Assembly (NCBI GenBank): GCA_025992705.1
Contig: DAJPGJ010000001.1
Span: forward strand, 682,001 to 746,000
Direction: 5' to 3'
From: Coriobacteriaceae bacterium
Lineage (GTDB): Bacteria > Actinomycetota > Coriobacteriia > Coriobacteriales > QAMH01
DNA length: 64,000 nt
Position 1 is the first letter of the stretch; each line of letters opens with the position of its first letter. Below the pieces are notes generated by a model. The model was not told where the DNA came from and searched no databases. It worked only from the letters and a program-made list of their open reading frames with translations. The position numbers and the translations under genes are program-made. Positions 54,952 to 63,283 of the stretch are shown here, piece after piece.

Positions 54952-55764
54952 ATGAAGAGCAAATCGCCACTTCACAAGATTCGCGCCCTCAAGGGCATGC
55001 GCTCCCGCGATGACGGGAGCTCTTCCTCCACGCCGGCGGACGTCATGCACCTCGATACCATCGTCACGCGCTGTGACCCGAAGGCCATCGACGGCACGTA
55101 TCGTCATGCCCCCGCAGCGTTGCACGTCCCCCGGCAGATCGATGCCTGTCCGGGCATCTCGTTCTTCGGGCGCCGCGTCAAGTCCCTCGTCTTCTCGACG
55201 GACCTGGCCATCATCTGCAACTGCGATGCAGACGCCGTGTTCGCCGTGTATCCCTTTACCTGCCAGCCCATCATCACGCAGGGGCTCGTGACGGCTTCGG
55301 GCCGTCCGGTCTTCACGGGCGTCGCCGGCACGACCACGGCGGGTGCGCGTTCGAAAGCGATGGCCGTCCAGTCCGAGATGCAGGGTGCTTACGGCGTCGT
55401 CGTCAATTCGCCCACGAGCATCGAGGACGTGCATCAGATTTCCTCGAGCATCGACATCCCCGTCGTCCTCACGGTCGTGACCTTTGACGAGCTCATCGCC
55501 ACCAAGATCATGGCCGGTGCCAAGGTGGTCAACGTCGCCGCCGGCAAGGACACGCCGATGGTCGTCGAGAAGGTGCGCGAGCGCTTCCCGGAGATTCCCA
55601 TCATCGCGAGTGGCGGCAAGGACGCCACCTCCATCAGGAGCACGATTGACGCCGGCGCGGACGCCATCACCTGGGTACCGCCCACGATGCAGCAGCTCCA
55701 GCGTGAGCTCATGGACGTGAACCGGGCCGAAGGTCAACCGACCGAACCGGATGCCGTGGCCTAG
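54952..55764 (+). CDS. TIM-barrel protein of unknown function
   Basis: A 270-residue protein whose C-terminal half has the phosphate-binding pattern of TIM barrels: IPIIASGGKDATSIRSTIDAGADAITWVP and VVNVAAGKDTPMVVEK. It resembles thiazole synthase, IGPS or IMPDH-like barrels in outline, but lacks clear catalytic residues of any of them. A Ser-rich basic N-terminus (1-25) is followed by HLDTIVTRCDPKAIDG. I chose ATG 54952; the frame begins at 54910. It is 9 nt upstream of mntP, so co-expressed. Confidence 0.7.
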   Translation: MKSKSPLHKIRALKGMRSRDDGSSSSTPADVMHLDTIVTRCDPKAIDGTYRHAPAALHVPRQIDACPGISFFGRRVKSLVFSTDLAIICNCDADAVFAVYPFTCQPIITQGLVTASGRPVFTGVAGTTTAGARSKAMAVQSEMQGAYGVVVNSPTSIEDVHQISSSIDIPVVLTVVTFDELIATKIMAGAKVVNVAAGKDTPMVVEKVRERFPEIPIIASGGKDATSIRSTIDAGADAITWVPPTMQQLQRELMDVNRAEGQPTEPDAVA

Positions 55765-55773
55765 GGCTTTCTC

Positions 55774-56355
55774 GTGGGATTCGTTGAGATATTCCTCATT
55801 GGCATCGGCCTGTCGATGGACGCGTTTGCGGTGTCCGTCTGCAAGGGCCTGGGCATGCATCGCGTCAACTACACCCATGCGCTCGTCATCGCGCTGTTCT
55901 TCGGCGTCTTCCAGGGTCTCATGCCGGTCATCGGTTGGCTGGTGGGAAGCGCGTTTGCCATCTACGTTACGACGGTTGACCATTGGATTGCCTTCGCCCT
56001 GCTCGCTTTCGTCGGTGGAAAGATGCTCTGGGATGCCTTCCATGACGAGGGCGAGGAAGAGGAGGACGAAACCTCCACGCAGAAGCTCGACCTGCGTGAG
56101 CTCTTCATGCTCGCCATCGCCACGAGCATCGACGCGCTGGCCGTCGGCATCAGCTTCTCGTTTCTGCAGATCGACATCGTGGCGGCCGCGCTCATCATCG
56201 GCTGCACGACCTTCGTCCTCTCGCTCGTCGGCGTCGTCGTGGGCAACCGCTTCGGTGCGCGCTTCGAGAAGCCGTCGCAGATCGCGGGCGGTATCGTGCT
56301 CATCGCCATCGGCCTCAAGATACTCCTCGAACATCTGGGTCTCGTCGCGTTTTAG
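55774..56355 (+). CDS. mntP: Manganese efflux pump MntP
   Basis: A 193-residue membrane protein with six predicted helices and an internal repeat. The conserved acidic residues sit in IGLSMDAFAVSVCKGLG and ATSIDALAVGISFSFL, as in MntP, and a central cytosolic loop is highly acidic (EGEEEEDE). It exports Mn2+. Starts with GTG 9 nt after the TIM-barrel gene. No yybP-ykoY-type riboswitch is visible upstream because the gap is too short. Confidence 0.92.
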   Translation: MGFVEIFLIGIGLSMDAFAVSVCKGLGMHRVNYTHALVIALFFGVFQGLMPVIGWLVGSAFAIYVTTVDHWIAFALLAFVGGKMLWDAFHDEGEEEEDETSTQKLDLRELFMLAIATSIDALAVGISFSFLQIDIVAAALIIGCTTFVLSLVGVVVGNRFGARFEKPSQIAGGIVLIAIGLKILLEHLGLVAF

Positions 56356-56448
56356 CCGCGTTTGAGCGCGTCATCGGCCTGACGCTGCGGTATGATGTGT
56401 CACTGTTTTGTCTGACGCACGCATATGACGGCACATCGGAGGTTGGCC

Positions 56449-58962
56449 ATGCACGAGGCATATGATCCGCATTCCATCGAACCCAAATGGCAGAAGTACT
56501 GGGCGGAGCATGACCTTTTCAAGCTCGACGAGGCGTCCGAGCGCCCCGCGAAGTACGTGCTCGAGATGTTCCCGTATCCGAGTGGCGACATCCACATGGG
56601 CCACGTGCGCAACTACACGATTGGCGACGTCTACGCGCGCTACCTGCACATGAACGGCTACGACGTGCTGCATCCCATCGGATGGGACGCCTTTGGCCTG
56701 CCGGCCGAGAACGCCGCCATCAAGCATCATAGCCATCCGGCCACCTGGACTTTCGAGAACATCGACACCCAGATGGCGAGCTTCAAGCGCATGGGCCTTT
56801 CCTACGATTGGGACCGCACGGTCATCACGTGCAAGGAGGACTACTACCGTTGGGGCCAGTGGTTCTTCCTCAAGATGTACGAGAAGGGCCTGGCCTATCG
56901 CAAGTCCAACCCCGTCAACTGGTGTCCCGACTGCAAGACCGTGCTCGCCAACGAGCAGGTCGAGCAGGGCACGTGCTGGCGCTGCCATTCCATGGTCGAG
57001 CGCCGCGAGCTCGACCAGTGGTACCTCAAGATCACCGATTACGCCCAGGAGCTGCTTGACGACCTCGACAAGCTGCCCGGCTGGCCCGAGCGCGTCAAGC
57101 AGATGCAGGCCAACTGGATCGGTCGCAGCGAGGGCGCCGAGGTGAAGTTCACCCTCTGCGACGAGGCGGGCGAGCCCACCGACGAGACCATCACCGTGTT
57201 CACGACGCGCCCCGATACGCTCTTTGGCTGCACCTTCTTCATGCTTGCCCCCGAGCACAAGCTCGTCGAGCGCCTGGTCGCGGGCACCGAGTACGAGGCC
57301 GAGGTGCGCGAGGTGCAAAAGGTTGCCGCCGCCGCCACGGCCGTCGAGCGCACGATGGGCGACCGCGAGAAGCATGGCGCGTTCACGGGCCGCTACGTCA
57401 TCAACCCCGTCAACGGTGCCAAGGTGCCGGTATGGGTTTCCGACTACGTGCTGACCGACTACGGCACTGGTGCTGTCATGGCCGTGCCCTGTGGTGACCA
57501 GCGCGACTTCGAGTTCGCTCGCAAGTACGGGCTGCCCATTCCGCCGGTCGTCGTGCCCACGGACAGCCCGCTTGCCACCGAACTCGCCGACGTGCGTGAT
57601 ATCGAGGTGACCGACGTGGACTGGGACGAGGCCTTCAACGGCGATGGCATCATGGTGCAGTCCGGGCAGTTCACCGGCATGCCCGGTGGTCATGACTCGC
57701 AAGGCATGCAGGCGGTCATCGACTGGCTCGCCGAGCGTGGCCTGGGCCAGGGGGTCGTGAACTTCCGCCTGCGTGACTGGCTCATCAGCCGCCAGCGCTA
57801 CTGGGGCAATCCCATCCCGATGATCTATTGCGACGAGTGCGGCCTGGTACCCGTTCCCGAACAGGACCTGCCGGTCATCCTTCCCATGGACATCGACATC
57901 GCCGCGGGCGAAACGCTCAAGGATTCCAAGGAGTTCTACGAGTGCGCCTGCCCGGTGTGCGGCAAGCCCGCGCATCGCGAGACCGACACCATGGATACCT
58001 TCACGTGCAGCTCCTGGTATTACCTGCGCTACACCGACCCGCATAACACCGAGCTTCCCTTCGCCGAGGACAAGGCGGATCGCTTCATGCCCGTCGACCA
58101 GTACATTGGCGGCATCGAGCATGCCATCTTGCACCTGCTGTACTCGCGCTTCTGGACTAAGGTCGCGCGTGATGCCGGCATGCTCGACTTCGACGAGCCA
58201 TTCACCAACCTGCTGTGCCAGGGCATGGTCAAGGACTCCAAGGGCGAGACGATGTCCAAGTCCAAGGGCAACGTCGTGTCGCCCGAGTCGCTCATCGACG
58301 AGTACGGCGTCGACGCCGCCCGCGCCTGCATCCTGTTCATGGCTCCGCCCGACAAGGACCTGCAGTGGGACGACAAAAGCTGTGCGGCCATGGCGCGCTT
58401 CCTCAAGCGCGCGTGGGGGCAGGTGTGGTCGCTGGTCGACGCCACCGGTTCGGCCGATGACGGCCAGCTTGCCAAGGAGCTCAACCGCCAGATGCATGCG
58501 ACCATCAAGAAGGTGGGCACCGACATCGAGCGCTTCAACTTCAACACGGCGCTCGCGTCGATCATGGAGCTCTCCAACACGACGGCCGATTACCTCAACG
58601 CCACGGTGGAGGACGCACGCGACAAGGAGCTGTGCCGTGCAGTCGCCACTGCGCTCGTGCTGCTGCTCGCTCCCTATGCGCCGCACTGGGCCGACGAGCT
58701 GTGGACCGAGGCACTGGGCAACGAGGGCAGCGCCTACGACGTCGCCTGGCCGAGCTTCGACGAGGAGGCCACGAAGGCCGACGAGGTGGAGCGCGCCGTC
58801 ATGATCGGCGGCAAGGTGCGCGGCCACATCACGACGGCTGCCGATGCGAGCGAGGACGAGATCGTCGCCGCGGCTCTCGAGGCCGTTGCCGACCGCATCG
58901 AGGGGCTTACCGTGCGCAAGACCATCGTCGCCCCGACCGTCGTCAACGTCGTGGCGAATTAG
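56449..58962 (+). CDS. leuS: Leucyl-tRNA synthetase
   Basis: An 837-residue class I aminoacyl-tRNA synthetase. HMGH (49-52) in PSGDIHMGHVRNYT and MSKSK (about 602) in GETMSKSKGNVVSP form the ATP site. The editing (CP1) domain has the conserved TTRPDTLFGCTF and GTGAVMAVP with the Asp of DQRDFEFA. A CX2C zinc pair occurs in CDECGLVP and CPVCGKPA. GGAGG precedes the ATG at 56449. The promoter region is too short for a T-box leader. Confidence 0.97.
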   Translation: MHEAYDPHSIEPKWQKYWAEHDLFKLDEASERPAKYVLEMFPYPSGDIHMGHVRNYTIGDVYARYLHMNGYDVLHPIGWDAFGLPAENAAIKHHSHPATWTFENIDTQMASFKRMGLSYDWDRTVITCKEDYYRWGQWFFLKMYEKGLAYRKSNPVNWCPDCKTVLANEQVEQGTCWRCHSMVERRELDQWYLKITDYAQELLDDLDKLPGWPERVKQMQANWIGRSEGAEVKFTLCDEAGEPTDETITVFTTRPDTLFGCTFFMLAPEHKLVERLVAGTEYEAEVREVQKVAAAATAVERTMGDREKHGAFTGRYVINPVNGAKVPVWVSDYVLTDYGTGAVMAVPCGDQRDFEFARKYGLPIPPVVVPTDSPLATELADVRDIEVTDVDWDEAFNGDGIMVQSGQFTGMPGGHDSQGMQAVIDWLAERGLGQGVVNFRLRDWLISRQRYWGNPIPMIYCDECGLVPVPEQDLPVILPMDIDIAAGETLKDSKEFYECACPVCGKPAHRETDTMDTFTCSSWYYLRYTDPHNTELPFAEDKADRFMPVDQYIGGIEHAILHLLYSRFWTKVARDAGMLDFDEPFTNLLCQGMVKDSKGETMSKSKGNVVSPESLIDEYGVDAARACILFMAPPDKDLQWDDKSCAAMARFLKRAWGQVWSLVDATGSADDGQLAKELNRQMHATIKKVGTDIERFNFNTALASIMELSNTTADYLNATVEDARDKELCRAVATALVLLLAPYAPHWADELWTEALGNEGSAYDVAWPSFDEEATKADEVERAVMIGGKVRGHITTAADASEDEIVAAALEAVADRIEGLTVRKTIVAPTVVNVVAN

Positions 58963-58985
58963 GGAGATTGCTTGCTGGCTGAAAT

Positions 58986-59375
58986 GCGGGACATGGGTAC
59001 GCCAGAGCTCCGAGACCCAGTCGCTCTGGTCGCACCCCATGTCCCGCTATGCAATCGGGATGCGTGACGCGTCTGGCGACTCCTTGACGTGGCAATCGCC
59101 CCGCAGTTGCCGCAGTCGGAGCTTTTGGGGAAAGGGAAGGGGTCGGATTCCTCGACGTGCTGCATGACGTCATGCCTCGCGACCACAATGCAGCATTTCG
59201 TGGCACCTGCTCGCGGTTCTGCCATGAAATGTGCATCTGTGGTCGCGCCTCTGGCCACCACACCGCAATTCGTGGCGCTTCTGCCAAGCAATGCGCTCCT
59301 GTGGTCGCTACCTCAGTCACAAGACCACAAGACTTGGCGCGGACCCGATACCGCGCCAAGTAACGTGCTCCTGTG
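58986..59375. repeat. Intergenic hairpin array with repeated TGTGGTCGC word (locus 3)
   Basis: The 520-bp gene-free stretch 58963-59482 contains five hairpins in a row. H1: GCGGGACATGGG/CCCATGTCCCGC (58986, 59036) with inner CCAGAGC/GCTCTGG. H2: CGACT..GGCAA/TTGCC..AGTCG (59077-59118). H3: GCGACCACA (59179) with TGTGGTCGC (59238). H4: CCACCACA region (59255) with TGTGGTCGC (59300). H5: ACTTGGCGCGG/CCGCGCCAAGT (59332, 59351) flanked by GACCACA and CTGTGAC. H3-H5 share words (TTCGTGGC, CTGCCA), so they are diverged copies of one unit. Also a palindrome GCATGACGTCATGC at 59162. Confidence 0.75.
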
Positions 59376-59394
59376 ACTCCGCCTTGCTCGCTTT

Positions 59395-59430
59395 CCTGTC
59401 ATCTCGAGCGCTGTGAAGCTGAGAATCTCG
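59395..59430. repeat. TCATTTCGA dispersed repeat, short copy f
   Basis: CCTGTCATCTCGAGCG...GCTGAGAATCTCGG, a degenerate copy lying upstream of the LysR gene. Confidence 0.6.
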
Positions 59431-59482
59431 GTCAACAACACGTAGTAGAATGATGTCGTAGATCTGTCGAGGGGCGCGCAAA

Positions 59483-60427
59483 ATGGAAATTCACCAGCTA
59501 GAGCAATTCAAGGCGATTGCCGAGAGCCGCACCATGCGGGAAGCGGCCGACAAGCTGTTCATTTCGCAGCCGGCATTGAGCCAAAACCTCAAGAAGCTAG
59601 AGGCAGAACTCGGGTGCACGCTGTTTGATCGGGCCCATAACCAACTCTCCATCACCCCGTACGGCGAGATACTGCTCGCCCATGCCCATCGCATCCTCTT
59701 TGACTTGAAGGAGGTGTCCGCCGAGATCGACGCGCTGAAGCAGCAAGATGCGCAGACGATACACATCGACAGCTTCTACCTCCCCCTCAGTCTGTTCGTG
59801 TTGCCCCAGGTCGCCAACACGTTTCCGGACCTCAGGTTCGATGCATCGATCGTCACCTCGACGGTTCTCGCCAAAAGGCTTATCGACGGAACCACCGATA
59901 TCGCCTTTCTCCCGAGGCAATTCTGTCCGGCGCATCTGGCGTTTCACACCATTCAGGAGGAAAGGTTGTTGCTCTCGCTTTCGCCTGCATCTCCCTTGGT
60001 CGGCAGAGAAAGCATAGCGGACGAGGAGCTTGGGCAAACGTCGCTCCTGCTTCCGGAGGGCCTCGCCGGGCTCTCGCCTTGGTACGAGGAAGTCGTGTCC
60101 CATGCCGGTGTATCCGAAGCGCTTGTCGAGCGCATGCCCACGAAGGCGTACCTGGAGCTTATGGACAGGACGGAACGGGCCCATTTCACCACCTCCATGA
60201 TGGTTCTGTTCTCCGGTAGCGGCACCAACCGTCCGGCATTGCCCGTGGAAGGGGAGATGTCCAAACGTGAGCTTTGCGTGGCGTATCGCGGGGACAACGA
60301 AAAGGCACTCCCCGTCGTGGAGCACATCGTCTCGCGCGGCTCCGAACTCGTGAGCAACCATGCCTTCCTGCCCTATCTGCTTGCCCAAGACGGTGCGTCC
60401 AATCTGTCACTGAAGCTGGACATCTAG
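59483..60427 (+). CDS. LysR-family transcriptional regulator
   Basis: A 314-residue regulator. The HTH (4-63) reads LEQFKAIAESRTMREAADKLFISQPALSQNLKKLE, followed by a linker helix and a co-inducer-binding domain beginning around 90. GAGGGG precedes the ATG. It is followed on the same strand, after 150 bp with a palindromic box, by a molybdopterin oxidoreductase; regulation of that enzyme by an aromatic or related inducer is inference from the layout. Family call firm. Confidence 0.93.
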   Translation: MEIHQLEQFKAIAESRTMREAADKLFISQPALSQNLKKLEAELGCTLFDRAHNQLSITPYGEILLAHAHRILFDLKEVSAEIDALKQQDAQTIHIDSFYLPLSLFVLPQVANTFPDLRFDASIVTSTVLAKRLIDGTTDIAFLPRQFCPAHLAFHTIQEERLLLSLSPASPLVGRESIADEELGQTSLLLPEGLAGLSPWYEEVVSHAGVSEALVERMPTKAYLELMDRTERAHFTTSMMVLFSGSGTNRPALPVEGEMSKRELCVAYRGDNEKALPVVEHIVSRGSELVSNHAFLPYLLAQDGASNLSLKLDI

Positions 60428-60462
60428 TCGATAACGCCCGGTCATAGAGCTTCATAGGTAGC

Positions 60463-60480
60463 GCTTATCAGGGTATAAGC
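60463..60480 (+). promoter_or_regulatory. Palindromic box upstream of the molybdoenzyme genes
   Basis: GCTTAT-CAGGGT-ATAAGC, perfect 6-bp arms containing the T-N-A pattern typical of LysR sites, 96 nt before the oxidoreductase start. Candidate LysR target. Confidence 0.5.
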
Positions 60481-60576
60481 ACTGCGTCATGGGCAATGGC
60501 CCCCATCCTCCGTAGAGTTGAATCATCGAAAGCGGCGAGCTGCGAAATCCGCCGTTGGCTCTACGAGAGGAGTGAG

Positions 60577-63279
60577 ATGGGAAGGACAGCTGACAAGACC
60601 GTGTACAAGACCACCGGATGGTGTGGATTCGGCTCGGGGTCGAACACGGCTGCCGTCGACATGAAGGACGGACGCATCGCGCGCATCCGCCCGCTTCATC
60701 TCGATGACAAGTACACCGAAGACGAAATCAATCCCTGGAAGATCGAGGTGCGCGGTCACACGCTGACAAGTGGCCTCGTCACGACGTTGCCGCCGATGGC
60801 CATTGGCTACAAGAAGCGCATCTACTCACACAACCGCGTGCCGTACCCGCTGAAGCGCGTCGACTGGGATCCGAACGGGGAGCGCAATCCGCAGAACCGT
60901 GGCATTTCCGGTTACGAGCGCATCAGCTGGGACGAAGCTGCCCAGATTTGCGCGGACGAGATTCGCCGCGTCATCGACACCTATGGCAACGCGTCGGTGT
61001 TCTGCCAGGGCGACGGTCATGGGGAGACGAAGGTCATGCACGCGAGCCATGGCTGCAACACGCACCTTATGAACCTTCTCGGAGGCTTTACGCTGCAGGC
61101 TCGCCAGCCCGATAGCTGGGAAGGCTGGTATTGGGGCGCAAAGCACATGTGGGGCATGGACCCGGTTGGCCAGCAGGCATACCAGTCGAACCTGCTCTGG
61201 GATATCTGCGAGAACTCCGATGCCGTCATCTGCGTGGGCTGCGACCCGGAGACGACCCCGTGGGGTTGGGGCGGCCAGATGGCGTCGAAGATCAGCTACT
61301 TCTGGACCGAGATCGGCATCAAGCAGATCTACATCTGCCCCGACCTCAACTACGGTGCCGCCATTCACGCTGACAAGTGGATTCCGGTTCTTCCCAACAC
61401 CGACGCTGCGCTTTGGCTTGCCATCGCGTGGACCTGGCTCAGGGAGGGCACCTACGACAAGGATTACATCGCCACCCATACGGACGGCTTCGACTGGTTC
61501 AAGGATTACGTGCTTGGCGGTGCCGATGGGCAGCCCAAGACGCCCGAGTGGGCCGAGGAGAAATGCGGCGTTCCCGCGGCGGACATCAAGGCGCTTGCCC
61601 GCTACTGGGCCACGCATAAGGTGTCTACCGTCCATTGCAACGGTGGCGGTTACATTCGCTCGGTGTTCGCCCATGAACCCGCCCGTCTCGAGGTCGCCTT
61701 GCTTGCCATGCAGGGCGTGGGCAAGCCCGGCCAGAACATGTTCAAGATGATGGAATGGGGCCTCTACGGCATGCAGAGCCTCAATCCCATCCCGCACGGC
61801 GAGTGGGGGACCTTCATGTGGGCGGGATATACCGGTCATGTCGCGGGCACCGACCTCATCAGCTTCATTCCGCAGACGCTCGTGCCCGATGCCATCACGA
61901 TGCCGGAAGGCGAGAAACTCACCTGGTACGGTCGCGTCGTGGCGGGCCTTTCGCGCGAGGATCAGTTCACGCCCTACGAGTATCCGCTTCCGGGCAACGA
62001 GCGCATCCACATGATCTGGACGGACACTCCCTGCTGGTCGACTTGCTGGAACGGCGGTAACCGCATGCAAGAGGCATTGCGCCATCCTTCCATCGAGTTC
62101 TATCTGGTGCAGCATCCCTGGATGGAGAACGACACCTTGTTCGGCGACATCATCCTGCCGATCTCGACCAAGTTCGAGCAGCATGACATCGCCACGTCCA
62201 CGCAATGCGGCGAAAACGACATGGTCGTGCTCGAGGAGCAGGCGTGTGACGTCGTCGGCGAGGCGAAGTCCGATTCGGAGGCGGTACTCGCCATCGCGGA
62301 GAAGCTGGGCGTCGCCGACGAGCTGTGGGAGCACTGGGTCTATCCGCCCATGACCGCCGCGCAGAACACGGAGTCGGCCGGTACCGATGACGAGGACTTC
62401 GTCGCCATGCAGGAGGCATCCACCGAGCACGTATTCGGCGAGCCCGGTTACGAATCGCTTCAGCTGCGCAGCTATACGCTGGGCGGTTGCCAGGAGCACA
62501 TGCCCTACGGCGAATTCCTCGAGAAAGGCTACCTACCCATCCGCTTCATGGACGAGGAGCAATGGAAGGCCGAGCCCATCGGCATGCGTAACTTCTACGA
62601 GGATCCCGAGAGCTTCCCGCTGGCAACGCCCACGGGCAAGATCGAGTTCTACGCGACGGGCATCGCGGATTGCTGGGGTGACGACGGCGAGCGTCCACCC
62701 GTGCCCCAGTGGATCGAGGAGAGCCCGGAGCATCATGAGCGTCTGACGAACGACCGAGGCAAGGACTATCCGTTCCTGGTCGTGTCGAACCATCCGCGTT
62801 GGCGTGTCCATGCCGAGCACGATGACATCACCTGGCTTCGTGAGATAGAGACCTGCAAGGTCGAGGGGCCCGACGGCTACAAGTACGAACCCGTCTGGAT
62901 CAACCCTATTGACGCCCGCAGACTCGGCATCGAAAACGGCGACATCGTGCGCATCTTCAACGAACGTGGCAGCGTCCTTGGCGGTGCGTACGTGACCGAG
63001 CGCATCCGCCCGAGCGTCATCAGCCAGGATCATGGCGCGCGTGTCGACAGCATCGTCACGGGTACGGGCGGCCTCGACCGCGGCGGCGCGAACAACCTCA
63101 TCTGTCCCGGCGCGACCACTTCCAAGAACGCGCCCGGCGAGGTGACGAACGGCTTCCTCGCGAACATCGAGAAGGTGGACGTGTTGGAGCTCGCGAAGAA
63201 GTACCCCGAGGAATTCGACCGCGACTACGACCCTGCCGAGGGCATGTTGGCAACCGATCGCATCGTGAAGGAGGCATAA
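60577..63279 (+). CDS. Molybdopterin oxidoreductase large subunit, pyrogallol-transhydroxylase-like
   Basis: A 900-residue enzyme of the DMSO-reductase family. No twin-arginine signal is present, so it is cytosolic, and no N-terminal Cys tetrad for a 4Fe-4S cluster is seen (only WCGFGSGSN), as in the large subunit of pyrogallol-phloroglucinol transhydroxylase. Residues His148, Asp179 and Ser180 (GHGE and PDSWEG) sit 4-5 residues from the His144, Asp174 and Mo-ligand Ser175 I recall for that enzyme. The partner FeS subunit starts 5 nt after its stop. The start at 60577 has GAGGAG upstream. The same clade holds gut catechol dehydroxylases, so aromatic ring chemistry is the leading guess. Substrate unknown. 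Confidence 0.85.
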   Translation: MGRTADKTVYKTTGWCGFGSGSNTAAVDMKDGRIARIRPLHLDDKYTEDEINPWKIEVRGHTLTSGLVTTLPPMAIGYKKRIYSHNRVPYPLKRVDWDPNGERNPQNRGISGYERISWDEAAQICADEIRRVIDTYGNASVFCQGDGHGETKVMHASHGCNTHLMNLLGGFTLQARQPDSWEGWYWGAKHMWGMDPVGQQAYQSNLLWDICENSDAVICVGCDPETTPWGWGGQMASKISYFWTEIGIKQIYICPDLNYGAAIHADKWIPVLPNTDAALWLAIAWTWLREGTYDKDYIATHTDGFDWFKDYVLGGADGQPKTPEWAEEKCGVPAADIKALARYWATHKVSTVHCNGGGYIRSVFAHEPARLEVALLAMQGVGKPGQNMFKMMEWGLYGMQSLNPIPHGEWGTFMWAGYTGHVAGTDLISFIPQTLVPDAITMPEGEKLTWYGRVVAGLSREDQFTPYEYPLPGNERIHMIWTDTPCWSTCWNGGNRMQEALRHPSIEFYLVQHPWMENDTLFGDIILPISTKFEQHDIATSTQCGENDMVVLEEQACDVVGEAKSDSEAVLAIAEKLGVADELWEHWVYPPMTAAQNTESAGTDDEDFVAMQEASTEHVFGEPGYESLQLRSYTLGGCQEHMPYGEFLEKGYLPIRFMDEEQWKAEPIGMRNFYEDPESFPLATPTGKIEFYATGIADCWGDDGERPPVPQWIEESPEHHERLTNDRGKDYPFLVVSNHPRWRVHAEHDDITWLREIETCKVEGPDGYKYEPVWINPIDARRLGIENGDIVRIFNERGSVLGGAYVTERIRPSVISQDHGARVDSIVTGTGGLDRGGANNLICPGATTSKNAPGEVTNGFLANIEKVDVLELAKKYPEEFDRDYDPAEGMLATDRIVKEA

Positions 63280-63283
63280 GGCC

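Noticed and set aside
56356..56448. T-box leader for leuS
   Set aside because: Only 93 nt available and no T-box core sequence or specifier stem seen.
56371..59040. Long open frame (889 codons) antisense to leuS
   Set aside because: Mirror of a high-GC gene with strong codon bias; no RBS or family motifs, and leuS is certain.
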